From positions 1-9,190 of the forward strand of contig JAMNXK010000053.1 of assembly GCA_023653245.1 (NCBI GenBank): 9,190 nt of DNA, read 5' to 3'. Positions within the stretch are counted from its first letter, which is position 1. The number at the start of each line of letters is the position of its first letter. Below, one piece after another: positions 1-5,839 of the stretch. The notes below the pieces were generated by a model that saw only the letters and a list, made by a program, of their open reading frames with translations, was not told the DNA's origin and did not search any database. The translations under genes and the position numbers were made by a program. Source of the stretch: Tagaea sp. GTDB lineage: Bacteria; Pseudomonadota; Alphaproteobacteria; CACIAM-22H2.

Positions 1-669
1 CACGACCGCGCCGCCCGCCAGGGCGACGATGCGGTCGGCGAAGCGGCGCGCGAAATCGAGCTGGTGCAGGCTGACGATGGCGGTGAGCCCGTCGTCCTTG
101 CAGATGCGATGGAGCAGGCCGAGCACGCGTTCGGCGGATTTGGGATCGAGGCTGGCGACCGGCTCGTCGGCCAGGATCAGGCGTGGCGTCTGCACCAGCG
201 CGCGCGCGATGCCCACGCGCTGCTGCTGGCCGCCCGACAGCCGGTCCGCACGGCGCAGCGCCATGTCGATCAGGCCGACGCGTTCGATCGCCGTCAGCGC
301 CAAACGCCGCTCGCCTTCCGAGAACGGCAGCAGCGTGCGCAGCGCGCCGTGGAAGCCCAACCGGCCGATCAGCACGTTGTCGAGCACGCTCAACCGGCCG
401 ATCAGCTGATGCTGCTGGAAAATCATGCCGGTCGTCCGGCGATGGGCGCGCAGCGCGCCCGGGACGAGCAGATCGGCCCCCGACCGGTCGAGCACCCGCC
501 CCGCGCTGGGCCGCACCAAGCCGTTCAGGCAGCGCAGCAGCGTGGACTTGCCCGCGCCGGACGCGCCGAGCAGCACCGTGAAATCCCCGGGCGCGAATTC
601 GAGCGAGGTGGGCGCCAGCGCGCGCACACCCCCGGGATAGACGACAGCGACGTCGTGGACCTGAATCAT
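1..669 (-). CDS. phnC: Phosphonate ABC transporter ATP-binding protein PhnC (partial, C-terminus off the left edge)
   Basis: This is the cytoplasmic ATPase that energises import of phosphonates or phosphate esters together with PhnD (binding protein) and PhnE (permease). The 223 visible codons read without a stop. Visible motifs are Walker A GASGAGKST (residues 35-43), the Q-loop FQQ (84-86), the ABC signature LSGGQQQR (144-151), Walker B LILADEP (164-170), the D-loop SLDP (173-176) and the switch histidine H202. The stretch HQLIGRLSVLDNVLIGRLG (87-105) is typical of PhnC rather than of amino-acid or MetN ATPases. The ATG at 669-667 is preceded in frame by TAA at 684-682, so no longer start exists. 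There is no Shine-Dalgarno sequence, and the upstream -10-like element would give an almost leaderless mRNA. The rest of the protein and any phnD/phnE lie outside the window. A general phosphate-ester substrate cannot be excluded. Confidence 0.93.
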   Translation of the reverse strand, partial: MIQVHDVAVVYPGGVRALAPTSLEFAPGDFTVLLGASGAGKSTLLRCLNGLVRPSAGRVLDRSGADLLVPGALRAHRRTTGMIFQQHQLIGRLSVLDNVLIGRLGFHGALRTLLPFSEGERRLALTAIERVGLIDMALRRADRLSGGQQQRVGIARALVQTPRLILADEPVASLDPKSAERVLGLLHRICKDDGLTAIVSLHQLDFARRFADRIVALAGGAVV

Positions 670-695
670 CGTGGCGGCGATTTACAAGGTGCGTC

Positions 696-713
696 CTGTC
701 AAATGCGTGACGC
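696..713 (-). promoter_or_regulatory. Candidate Pho box upstream of phnC
   Basis: Read on the minus strand, positions 713-696 give GCGTCACGCATTTGACAG. Against the PhoB repeat CTGTCA-N5-CTGTCA, the first unit GCGTCA and the second TTGACA each match 4 of 6, with exactly 11 nt between unit starts. A -10-like TGTAAA (686-681, 4 of 6 to TATAAT) follows after 9 nt, close to the geometry of PhoB-activated promoters. Phosphonate uptake genes are classic Pho regulon members. TTGACA alone would be a perfect sigma70 -35, but nothing like a -10 lies 16-18 nt further on. This is a degenerate match that I found by looking for one. Confidence 0.3.
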
Positions 714-745
714 CGCGAAGTCGGTTCGATGAAACCGGGTTAGAT

Positions 746-753
746 GTCTAGAC
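746..753. promoter_or_regulatory. Perfect palindrome GTCTAGAC, candidate GntR/HutC-family (PhnF-type) operator
   Basis: GTCTAGAC is a perfect 8-bp inverted repeat that fits the HutC-subfamily operator core GTMTAKAC. PhnF, a HutC-subfamily regulator, commonly controls phosphonate genes. The site lies 76 bp upstream of the phnC start and 103 bp upstream of scoA, so it could serve either side. The bases just outside (T745, T754) do not extend the palindrome, and no regulator gene is visible here. TAGACT (749-754) inside it could instead be a -10 element for the rightward genes. Confidence 0.3.
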
Positions 754-775
754 TGGTTGAGCGGACCGGCCGGCC

Positions 776-804
776 TTGATTCCGGCCCGCAGTGCTGTTG
801 TACT
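776..804 (+). promoter_or_regulatory. Weak candidate sigma70 promoter for scoAB
   Basis: TTGATT (776-781, 4 of 6 to TTGACA) and TGTACT (799-804, 4 of 6 to TATAAT) are separated by exactly 17 bp and point at scoA. The predicted transcription start near 811 would leave a leader of about 45 nt. The leader would begin inside a small perfect inverted repeat, GCGCG-TTTTT-CGCGC (806-820). Matches this weak occur by chance. Confidence 0.22.
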
Positions 805-856
805 TGCGCGTTTTTCGCGCCGGGAAATCGCCGGCGCCGCCGCATCGAGGGAAGTC

Positions 857-1558
857 ATGAAGAAAGTCCACAAAAACGCGACGGAGGCGCTCGACGGGCT
901 GCTCTTCGACGGCATGCTGATCGCCGCGGGCGGCTTCGGCCTGTGCGGCATTCCCGAGCTGCTGATCGACGGCATCAAACGGGCCGGCACCAAGAATCTG
1001 GCGGTCGCCTCGAACAACGCGGGCGTCGATGGGTTCGGCCTCGGCCTGCTGCTGGAAACGCGGCAGATCAAGAAGATGATTTCGTCCTATGTCGGCGAAA
1101 ACGCGGAGTTCATGCGCCAATATCTCGCGGGCGAGCTGGAGATCGAGTTCAATCCGCAAGGCACGCTGGCCGAGCGCATGCGCGCGGGCGGGGCGGGCAT
1201 TCCGGGCTTCTACACGCGCACCGGCGTGGGCACCGTGATCGCCGAGGGCAAGGAGCTGAAGGAATTCGACGGCAAGACCTACGTGCTCGAGCGCGGGCTG
1301 GTCGCCGATCTGTCGATCGTCAAGGCGTGGAAGGCCGATCCGTCGGGCAACCTCGTCTTCCGCAAGGCGGCGCGGAACTTCAACCCGCCCGCCGCGATGT
1401 GCGGCAAGGTGTGCGTGGCGGAGGTCGAGGAGATCGTCCCGCTCGGATCGCTCGATCCCGACAACATCCACTTGCCCGGCGTCTTCGTGCATCGCCTGAT
1501 CCAAGGCGAGCACGAGAAACGCATCGAGCAACGCACCGTGCGCAAGCGCGCGGCCTGA
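857..1558 (+). CDS. scoA: 3-oxoacid (succinyl-CoA:acetoacetate type) CoA-transferase subunit A
   Basis: Subunit A of the heteromeric CoA-transferase that moves CoA from succinyl-CoA to a 3-oxoacid such as acetoacetate, feeding ketone bodies or PHB breakdown products into central metabolism; cytoplasmic. The 233-residue length is normal for this subunit. The family signature [DN][GN]xx-hydrophobic(3)-GGFxxxGxP is present as D18-G19 through GGF (25-27) to G31 and P33. The ATG at 857 is preceded by GAGG at 847-850 with 6 nt spacing. A TTG start at 776 would add 27 residues unlike the family, so I rejected it. The stop at 1556-1558 merges with the ribosome binding site of scoB, so the two subunits should be translated together. 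AtoD (acetyl-CoA:acetoacetate transferase) is related, but overall this reads as the SCOT-type subunit. Confidence 0.93.
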   Translation: MKKVHKNATEALDGLLFDGMLIAAGGFGLCGIPELLIDGIKRAGTKNLAVASNNAGVDGFGLGLLLETRQIKKMISSYVGENAEFMRQYLAGELEIEFNPQGTLAERMRAGGAGIPGFYTRTGVGTVIAEGKELKEFDGKTYVLERGLVADLSIVKAWKADPSGNLVFRKAARNFNPPAAMCGKVCVAEVEEIVPLGSLDPDNIHLPGVFVHRLIQGEHEKRIEQRTVRKRAA

Positions 1559-1563
1559 GGAGA
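1558..1563 (+). promoter_or_regulatory. scoB ribosome binding site overlapping the scoA stop
   Basis: AGGAGA begins on the last base of the scoA TGA and sits 7 nt before the scoB ATG. It is a strong Shine-Dalgarno match. This arrangement suits equal production of the two subunits. Confidence 0.7.
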
Positions 1564-1570
1564 ACGAGAT

Positions 1571-2200
1571 ATGCCCTGGACCCGCGAACAGATGGCGGCG
1601 CGCGCCGCGAAAGAACTTCGGGACGGCTGGTACGTCAATCTCGGCATCGGGATTCCGACGCTGGTGTCCAACTACATCCCCGAGGGCGTCAACGTCACGC
1701 TGCAGTCGGAGAACGGCATGCTCGGCATGGGCCCGTTCCCCTTCGAAGGCGAGGAGGACCCCGACCTGATCAACGCCGGCAAGCAGACCATCACCGAATT
1801 GCCGCAGACCTCGTTCTTCGATTCGGCCACCAGCTTCGCGATGATCCGCGGCGGCAAGATCGCCATGGCCATCCTCGGCGCCATGGAAGTTTCCGAGGAC
1901 GGCGATCTCGCCAATTGGATGATCCCGGGCAAGCTCGTGAAGGGCATGGGCGGGGCGATGGATTTGGTCGCGGGCGTCGAGCGCGTCGTGGTGGTCATGG
2001 ACCACACCAACAAGGCCGGCGAATCCAAGGTGCTGAGGAAATGCACCCTGCCTTTGACCGGCAAGGGCGTGGTCAACAAGATCATCACCAATCTGGGCGT
2101 GATGGAGGTCGTCGCCGGCGGGCTCAAGCTCGTCGAGCTGGCCGACGGCATCGACGAAAAGACGTTCCGGGCCGCGACCGAAGCCACGCTCGTGGCTTGA
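1571..2200 (+). CDS. scoB: 3-oxoacid CoA-transferase subunit B
   Basis: This is the catalytic subunit of the CoA-transferase. The active-site signature LQSENG (residues 44-49) carries the glutamate E47 that forms the glutamyl-CoA thioester in this family. The oxyanion/CoA-binding glycine motif NLGIGIPT is at 23-30 and MGGAMDL at about 126-132, both characteristic. The length of 209 residues is near the usual size. The ATG at 1571 lies 12 bp after the scoA stop with the Shine-Dalgarno at 1558-1563. The C-terminal part ([20 protein letters not shown]) resembles SCOT rather than AtoA. The protein presumably forms an A2B2 enzyme with ScoA. I see no terminator after it: 2201-2275 holds only a 5-bp CCTGC/GCAGG stem without a T tract. 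Confidence 0.94.
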   Translation: MPWTREQMAARAAKELRDGWYVNLGIGIPTLVSNYIPEGVNVTLQSENGMLGMGPFPFEGEEDPDLINAGKQTITELPQTSFFDSATSFAMIRGGKIAMAILGAMEVSEDGDLANWMIPGKLVKGMGGAMDLVAGVERVVVVMDHTNKAGESKVLRKCTLPLTGKGVVNKIITNLGVMEVVAGGLKLVELADGIDEKTFRAATEATLVA

Positions 2201-2275
2201 GGCGGCCCGGGCTCGCCCCTGCCGGGATCGCAGGCACTTGGGCTCGGCGCGGCGCGCGCGGCTTGGCCGGTCGCG

Positions 2276-2839
2276 ATGGAGATGCCGATGCTTCACATGA
2301 AGAGGGCGTTCCAAGTTCTCGACGACATGGTGCGCGACGGCGTCATCCGGAACTACGTCGTCGCCGGCGCGGTCGCGGCGATCAACTATTCCGAGCCGGT
2401 TTTGACGGAAGACCTGGACGTCTTGGTGTCGTTCGACGGACCGCCGTCCGGGCTGATCGACCTGACGCCTCAGTACCGGTATCTCGAAAGTCGCGGCTAT
2501 ACGCGGTTCGAAAAAGAGGGCGTCGTGATCGACGGTTGGCCGGTCCAATTCTTGCCCGTCGTCGATGACCAGGACCTCGACGCCATCGCTTCCGCCGATG
2601 TCGTGGCGATCGACGAGTTGAGAGTGCCGATCCTGTCGGCGATCCATGTCGTTCTGGCCGCGATCCGCACCGGGAGATCGAAGGATTTCCTGCGGATCGA
2701 CCAGTTTTTGGAAGAGCGGCTGGTGGACTTGGCGGCGCTGCGTGCGGCGATCTCGCGGTTCGGCTTGATCGACAATTGGCGCACGTTCCTGCGGAAGTCT
2801 GGACGCGACGACCCGTTTGCGCCTAGCTTGATTCCATGA
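2276..2839 (+). CDS. Nucleotidyltransferase-like protein (AbiEii/MNT-type fold), possible toxin-antitoxin component
   Basis: The N-terminal half fits a minimal nucleotidyltransferase fold: a GA pair (G31-A32) on the first strand, then T44-E-D46-L-D48, the GxA...TxDxD pattern whose acids bind metal. The usual third acidic strand is not clear: the expected site reads VQFLPV (90-95), with Q91 where an acid is common. The C-terminal part has GRSKDFLRIDQFL (133-145), close to the K/R-KD-x2-DI/L-x2-L helix seen in AbiEii-like and other stand-alone nucleotidyltransferases. Length is 187 residues. The ATG at 2276 has no ribosome site, whereas ATG 2288 (M5) has GGAG at 2278-2281 with 6 nt spacing, so 183 residues may be correct. 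The gene overlaps the next by ATGA. Two of four sampled 60-base lines are 57-58% GC, against 70-72% for two lines in the transporters. Real substrate and toxicity are unknown. Confidence 0.7.
   Translation: MEMPMLHMKRAFQVLDDMVRDGVIRNYVVAGAVAAINYSEPVLTEDLDVLVSFDGPPSGLIDLTPQYRYLESRGYTRFEKEGVVIDGWPVQFLPVVDDQDLDAIASADVVAIDELRVPILSAIHVVLAAIRTGRSKDFLRIDQFLEERLVDLAALRAAISRFGLIDNWRTFLRKSGRDDPFAPSLIP
2278..2281 (+). promoter_or_regulatory. Shine-Dalgarno GGAG favouring the start at 2288
   Basis: GGAG lies 6 nt before ATG 2288 and inside the longer reading of the gene. The upstream ATG at 2276 is preceded by GGCCGGTCGCG, with no purine-rich site, so initiation at 2288 is more likely and would give a protein starting MLHMKR. 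Confidence 0.45.
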
Positions 2840-3018
2840 GCGATCCCCTCGTTTTCACGCGGGAAACCGTCCTTCGACGCAAAGCCGAAGCGCGCGCCGA
2901 GCGCGCGCGGCGCTTCAGCTTCGCCGAAAAGCTGGAGATCGTCGAGCGCCTGCGCGAGCGCGTCCGGCCTTTCGTCCAGAACCGCAAGGCCCGATCGGCG
3001 CACACCGCCTCGGACTAG
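2836..3018 (+). CDS. Small charged protein coupled to the nucleotidyltransferase (possible antitoxin or partner)
   Basis: This 60-residue protein starts at ATG 2836, inside the stop of the nucleotidyltransferase (ATGA overlap), so translation should be coupled. It is rich in Arg, Glu and Ala and probably helical: TRETVLRRKAEARAERARR (8-26), then FSFAEKLEIVERLRERV (27-43), with alternating charged and hydrophobic positions and a loose polar tail. I recall small proteins with a similar F-x-EKxxIVxRLxxR stretch beside nucleotidyltransferases, but I cannot name a family. It has no membrane segment, no cysteines and no DNA-binding motif that I recognise. The coupling and the distinct region suggest the pair works together. 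The gene could also encode an RNA-binding helper. Confidence 0.62.
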   Translation: MSDPLVFTRETVLRRKAEARAERARRFSFAEKLEIVERLRERVRPFVQNRKARSAHTASD

Positions 3019-3114
3019 CTTCGCGCGCCCCCCGCAATTCCGCCATGTGGCAAGGGCGCTGGCCCCGGCGCCGGTGCATCTGTAGTCTGACCGTCGAAAG
3101 GGCAGTCGGGGGAA
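3019..3114 (+). promoter_or_regulatory. Intergenic stretch before the transporter operon, with weak promoter hints
   Basis: It holds a perfect 10-bp palindrome CCGGCGCCGG (3065-3074) and a -10-like TAGTCT (3083-3088) whose best 17-bp-spaced partner, TGGCCC (3060-3065), matches only 3 of 6. A G-rich run at 3108-3112 abuts the ATG and may serve as a tight ribosome site; GAAAGGG (3096-3102) is a more distant alternative. No T-tract terminator is visible after the small gene. Confidence 0.2.
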
Positions 3115-4077
3115 ATGTTCGACACGGCGCGCGCGCGCTTCGAGGCTTTGCCGGGGCCGCTCCGGGGGGCGTTGCTGATGACGGTGGCTGCGGCCGCCTT
3201 CGCCGGGATGAACGCGATCATCCGCGCGCTGAGCTTCGAGCTCCATCCGTTCCAATCCGCGTTCCTGCGCGTGGTCGCGGGTTTGGTTTTCATGCTGCCC
3301 TGGCTCGCCCATGCCGGGATCTCGGCGCTGGCCACGGCGAGCCACAAGCTTTACGCCAGCCGCGCCTTCATGGGCTACGCCTCGATGCTGTGCTGGTTCT
3401 CGGCGCTGTCGCTGATGCCGGTGGCCGAGGCGACGGCATTGTCCTTCACCTCGCCCTTGTTCGCCACGGTGGCGGCGGCGCTGCTGCTGGGCGAGATCGT
3501 GCGCCTGCGGCGCTGGTCGGCGACGATCGTGGGTTTCGTCGGCGCCATGGTCGTCATCCGCCCGGGCTTCGAGACGCTGGAATGGGCGCATCTGCTCGTC
3601 CTCGCCTCGGCCGCTTTGGGCGGCTGGAACGCGATCACGGTCAAGCAGCTCACGCGCACCGACAATCCCAACGTCATCGTGCTGTACATGACGATCTATC
3701 TCACGCCGATGTCGCTGATCCCGGCCTTGTTCGTCTGGCAGACGCCCTCCTGGCACGCGCTCGGACTGGTGGCCGTGATGGGCGTGCTGGCGACGATCGG
3801 GCACCAGACCTTCACCCGCGCGCTGGCGGCGTGCGAAGCCTCGTTCGTGCTGCCCTTCGATTTCGTGCGCCTGCCGATGGTCGCGTTCATCGCCTATCTC
3901 GCTTTCGGCGAGGCGCCCGAAATCTGGACCTGGATCGGCGGCGGGATCATCGTCGCCGCGACGGTCTATATCGCGCGGCGCGAAGCGCAGCTGGCGCGCT
4001 TGGCCGCGCCGCAAGCCCACGCCAGCGAAACCGGCACCGTCGCCAAGCGCCCCGATCCGGCCAAGCCGCCGCCATGA
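3115..4077 (+). CDS. DMT-superfamily (EamA) transporter, first of three
   Basis: Inner-membrane transporter of the drug/metabolite family with two EamA repeats and about ten hydrophobic segments over 320 residues. Each half ends with the EamA pattern: FATVAAALLLGEIVRLRRW followed by VGFVGAMVVIRPG in the first half, and AFIAYLAFGEAPEIWTW followed by GGGIIVAATVYIARRE in the second. After the last segment comes a hydrophilic tail of about 35 residues rich in Ala, Pro and charged residues, absent from the two following copies. Direction and substrate cannot be read from sequence: members export amino acids or metabolites, or take up S-adenosylmethionine or sugars. Its stop overlaps the start of the next gene (ATGA at 4074-4077). 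Confidence 0.9.
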   Translation: MFDTARARFEALPGPLRGALLMTVAAAAFAGMNAIIRALSFELHPFQSAFLRVVAGLVFMLPWLAHAGISALATASHKLYASRAFMGYASMLCWFSALSLMPVAEATALSFTSPLFATVAAALLLGEIVRLRRWSATIVGFVGAMVVIRPGFETLEWAHLLVLASAALGGWNAITVKQLTRTDNPNVIVLYMTIYLTPMSLIPALFVWQTPSWHALGLVAVMGVLATIGHQTFTRALAACEASFVLPFDFVRLPMVAFIAYLAFGEAPEIWTWIGGGIIVAATVYIARREAQLARLAAPQAHASETGTVAKRPDPAKPPP

Positions 4078-4952
4078 CCCTGTCGCCCAACGCCCAGGGT
4101 GCGCTGTGGATGATCGCGTCGGGCGCGGTGTTCTCGCTGCTCAACGCGACGGTCAAGCATCTCGGCCAAAATCTCGATCCCTTCGTCATCGCGTTCTTCC
4201 GCTGCGTTTTCGGCCTCGCGATCATCCTGCCTTTCGCGCTGCGCGCGGGACGCGGCGTGCTGCTGACCGGGCGGCCGCTCACCCATCTGGCGCGCGGCCT
4301 GGTCGGCGTGGCCGGCGTGTTCTGCGGCATGTACGCGATCGTGCATCTGCCTTTGGCCGACGCGATCGCGATCTCTTTCGCCAAACCCTTGTTCGCCGTG
4401 CTGCTCGCCGCGGCGTTCCTGAGCGAGCGCGTGGGTGCCGATCGCTGGCTGGCCACCGCGGTCGGATTCCTGGGCGTGCTGATCGTGGTGCGTCCGGGCT
4501 CGACCGAGTTCGAGCTCGCGCATGTGGTCGCGCTGATCGGCGCGTTCGCCGTCGCCGACGGGATCGTGCTGGTCAAGAAGCTGCAAGGCAGCGAGCGCAC
4601 CGCGACGATCATGGTCTATTTCGGCGTCGTCACGTCGCTGCTGAGTTTGGGGCCGGCGCTCTGGGTCTGGACGACGCCGAGCGGGATCGAGCTGGGATTT
4701 CTGGCGGCGATGGCCGGGGCGGCGACGTTGGGCCAGTATTGCGGCTTGCGCGCCTTCCAAGCGGCCGACGCCTCGGCGGTCGTGCCGTACGACTATCTGC
4801 GCCTGATCTTCGCGATCGCGCTCGGATTCGCGCTGTTCGGCGAGTATCCCGATTTCTGGACCTTGGCCGGGTCGGCGGTGTTGATCGCCTCGACGCTTTA
4901 CATCGCCTATCGCGAGATCGCGCTGGGCCGCAAACCGAGTCTGGGCGGATGA
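4074..4952 (+). CDS. DMT-superfamily (EamA) transporter, second of three
   Basis: A 292-residue integral membrane protein of the same family, with ten predicted segments and two EamA repeats. It shares with the third copy the N-terminal pattern NAxGALW and the strongly conserved IAFFRC motif in the second segment, so these two look closer to each other than to the first. The halves end in AVLLAAAFLSERVGADRW / LGVLIVVRPG and IALGFALFGEYPDFWT / SAVLIASTLYIAYRE. The ATG at 4074 overlaps the upstream stop and is the start best matching its paralogues; no independent ribosome site is visible. The stop overlaps the next start (ATGA at 4949-4952). Substrate unknown. Confidence 0.9.
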   Translation: MTLSPNAQGALWMIASGAVFSLLNATVKHLGQNLDPFVIAFFRCVFGLAIILPFALRAGRGVLLTGRPLTHLARGLVGVAGVFCGMYAIVHLPLADAIAISFAKPLFAVLLAAAFLSERVGADRWLATAVGFLGVLIVVRPGSTEFELAHVVALIGAFAVADGIVLVKKLQGSERTATIMVYFGVVTSLLSLGPALWVWTTPSGIELGFLAAMAGAATLGQYCGLRAFQAADASAVVPYDYLRLIFAIALGFALFGEYPDFWTLAGSAVLIASTLYIAYREIALGRKPSLGG

Positions 4953-5839
4953 GCGCGCTCGTCGCCCGCTTGCGCGCCCTCGGCCCCAACGCGCGCGGCG
5001 CCTTGTGGGCGGGTGCTGCGGTGCTGGCCTTCACGACGATGGATTCGACGGTCAAATGGATGGGCGGTTCGCTCCATCCCTTGCAGATCGCGTTCTTCCG
5101 CTGCGCCTTCGCGCTGCTGGCGACGTTGCCCTGGCTGATGTTGGCGGGCGGGCGGGCGGCGTTCCGCACGCGCCGGCCGGGCGCGCATCTGCTGCGCGCG
5201 TGTTTCGGCTACGGGGCGATGGCGTGCGGCTTCGTGGCGCTGGTGCAGATGAATTTCGCCGACGCGGTGTCGCTGGGCTACGTGCGCACGCTTTTTTTGG
5301 TGCCGCTGGCGGTGTTCCTTCTCGGCGAGACGGCGAATTGGCGGCGGTGGGCGGCGATCGCGGTGGGCTTCGCGGGCGTGCTGGTGATGCTGCGCCCCGG
5401 GGCGGGCGTGTTCGACCCGGTGGCGCTGCTGGCGCTGGCGTCCGGGTTTTTCGTCGCGTGCGTGAGCGTGTCGATGAAGCGCCTGACGGAGACCGAGCGG
5501 CCGCAGGCGATCCTGTTCTGGTTCGCGGTGTTCGCGAGCTTGCTGTCCTTCGTGCCCGCGCTGTTCGTGTGGCGCTGGCCCGCCGCGCACGAATGGCCGG
5601 TGCTGATGTTCATGGGCGTGCTGGGCACGGTGGGCCAATACTTCATCGTGCGCGCCTATCGCATCGCCGACGCGACGGCCATCGACCCGATCGACTACGG
5701 CCGGCTGGTGCTGGTGGCGATCCTCGGGCTGGTCGTGTTCGGCGAGACGCTCGAATGGCCGACCGTCGCGGGCTCGGCGTTGATCGTCCTCTCCACCCTC
5801 TACATCGCGCGCGAACAGGTCATGGCGCGGCGGCGGTAA
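4949..5839 (+). CDS. DMT-superfamily (EamA) transporter, third of three
   Basis: A 296-residue membrane protein with the same two-EamA, ten-segment layout. It starts MSALVARLRALGPNARGALW; the halves end in AVFLLGETANWRRW / AGVLVMLRPG and ILGLVVFGETLEWPT / SALIVLSTLYIARE. The ATG at 4949 overlaps the previous stop. A 19-base stretch coding IAFFRC is identical at 4188-4206 and 5087-5105, in keeping with a tandem-duplication origin. Its last 20 bases overlap the end of the convergent ycaQ gene (5820-5839). No specific substrate can be assigned. Confidence 0.9.
   Translation: MSALVARLRALGPNARGALWAGAAVLAFTTMDSTVKWMGGSLHPLQIAFFRCAFALLATLPWLMLAGGRAAFRTRRPGAHLLRACFGYGAMACGFVALVQMNFADAVSLGYVRTLFLVPLAVFLLGETANWRRWAAIAVGFAGVLVMLRPGAGVFDPVALLALASGFFVACVSVSMKRLTETERPQAILFWFAVFASLLSFVPALFVWRWPAAHEWPVLMFMGVLGTVGQYFIVRAYRIADATAIDPIDYGRLVLVAILGLVVFGETLEWPTVAGSALIVLSTLYIAREQVMARRR

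Noticed and set aside
358..405. Direct repeat CAACCGGCCGATCAG at 358-372 and 391-405 in phnC
   Set aside because: Both copies encode LIGRL in the normal PhnC segment after the Q-loop; it is coincidence of motif and codon choice, not a mobile or regulatory repeat.
776..856. Extended scoA start at TTG 776
   Set aside because: The extra 27 residues are unlike the family and the ATG at 857 has a well-placed GAGG.
2201..2275. Possible terminator after scoB
   Set aside because: Only a 5-bp CCTGC/GCAGG stem is present, with no following T run.
740..2647. A 635-codon open frame on the minus strand opposite scoAB and the nucleotidyltransferase
   Set aside because: It is Arg/Asp/His-rich low-complexity sequence, crosses three well-supported genes and resembles no family; GC-rich codon bias produces such frames.
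2986..3006. R-x5-H pattern in the tail of the 60-residue protein, suggestive of a HEPN ribonuclease
   Set aside because: HEPN proteins are about twice as long, with the motif inside a helix; here it sits in a polar C-terminal tail.
3046..3062. TGGCA-like sequence resembling a sigma54 promoter before transporter 1
   Set aside because: The GC dinucleotide required 10 nt after GG is absent.
2497..4020. A 507-codon minus-strand open frame opposite the small gene and transporter 1
   Set aside because: Composition is the mirror of the sense codons and it runs across several genes and an intergenic region.
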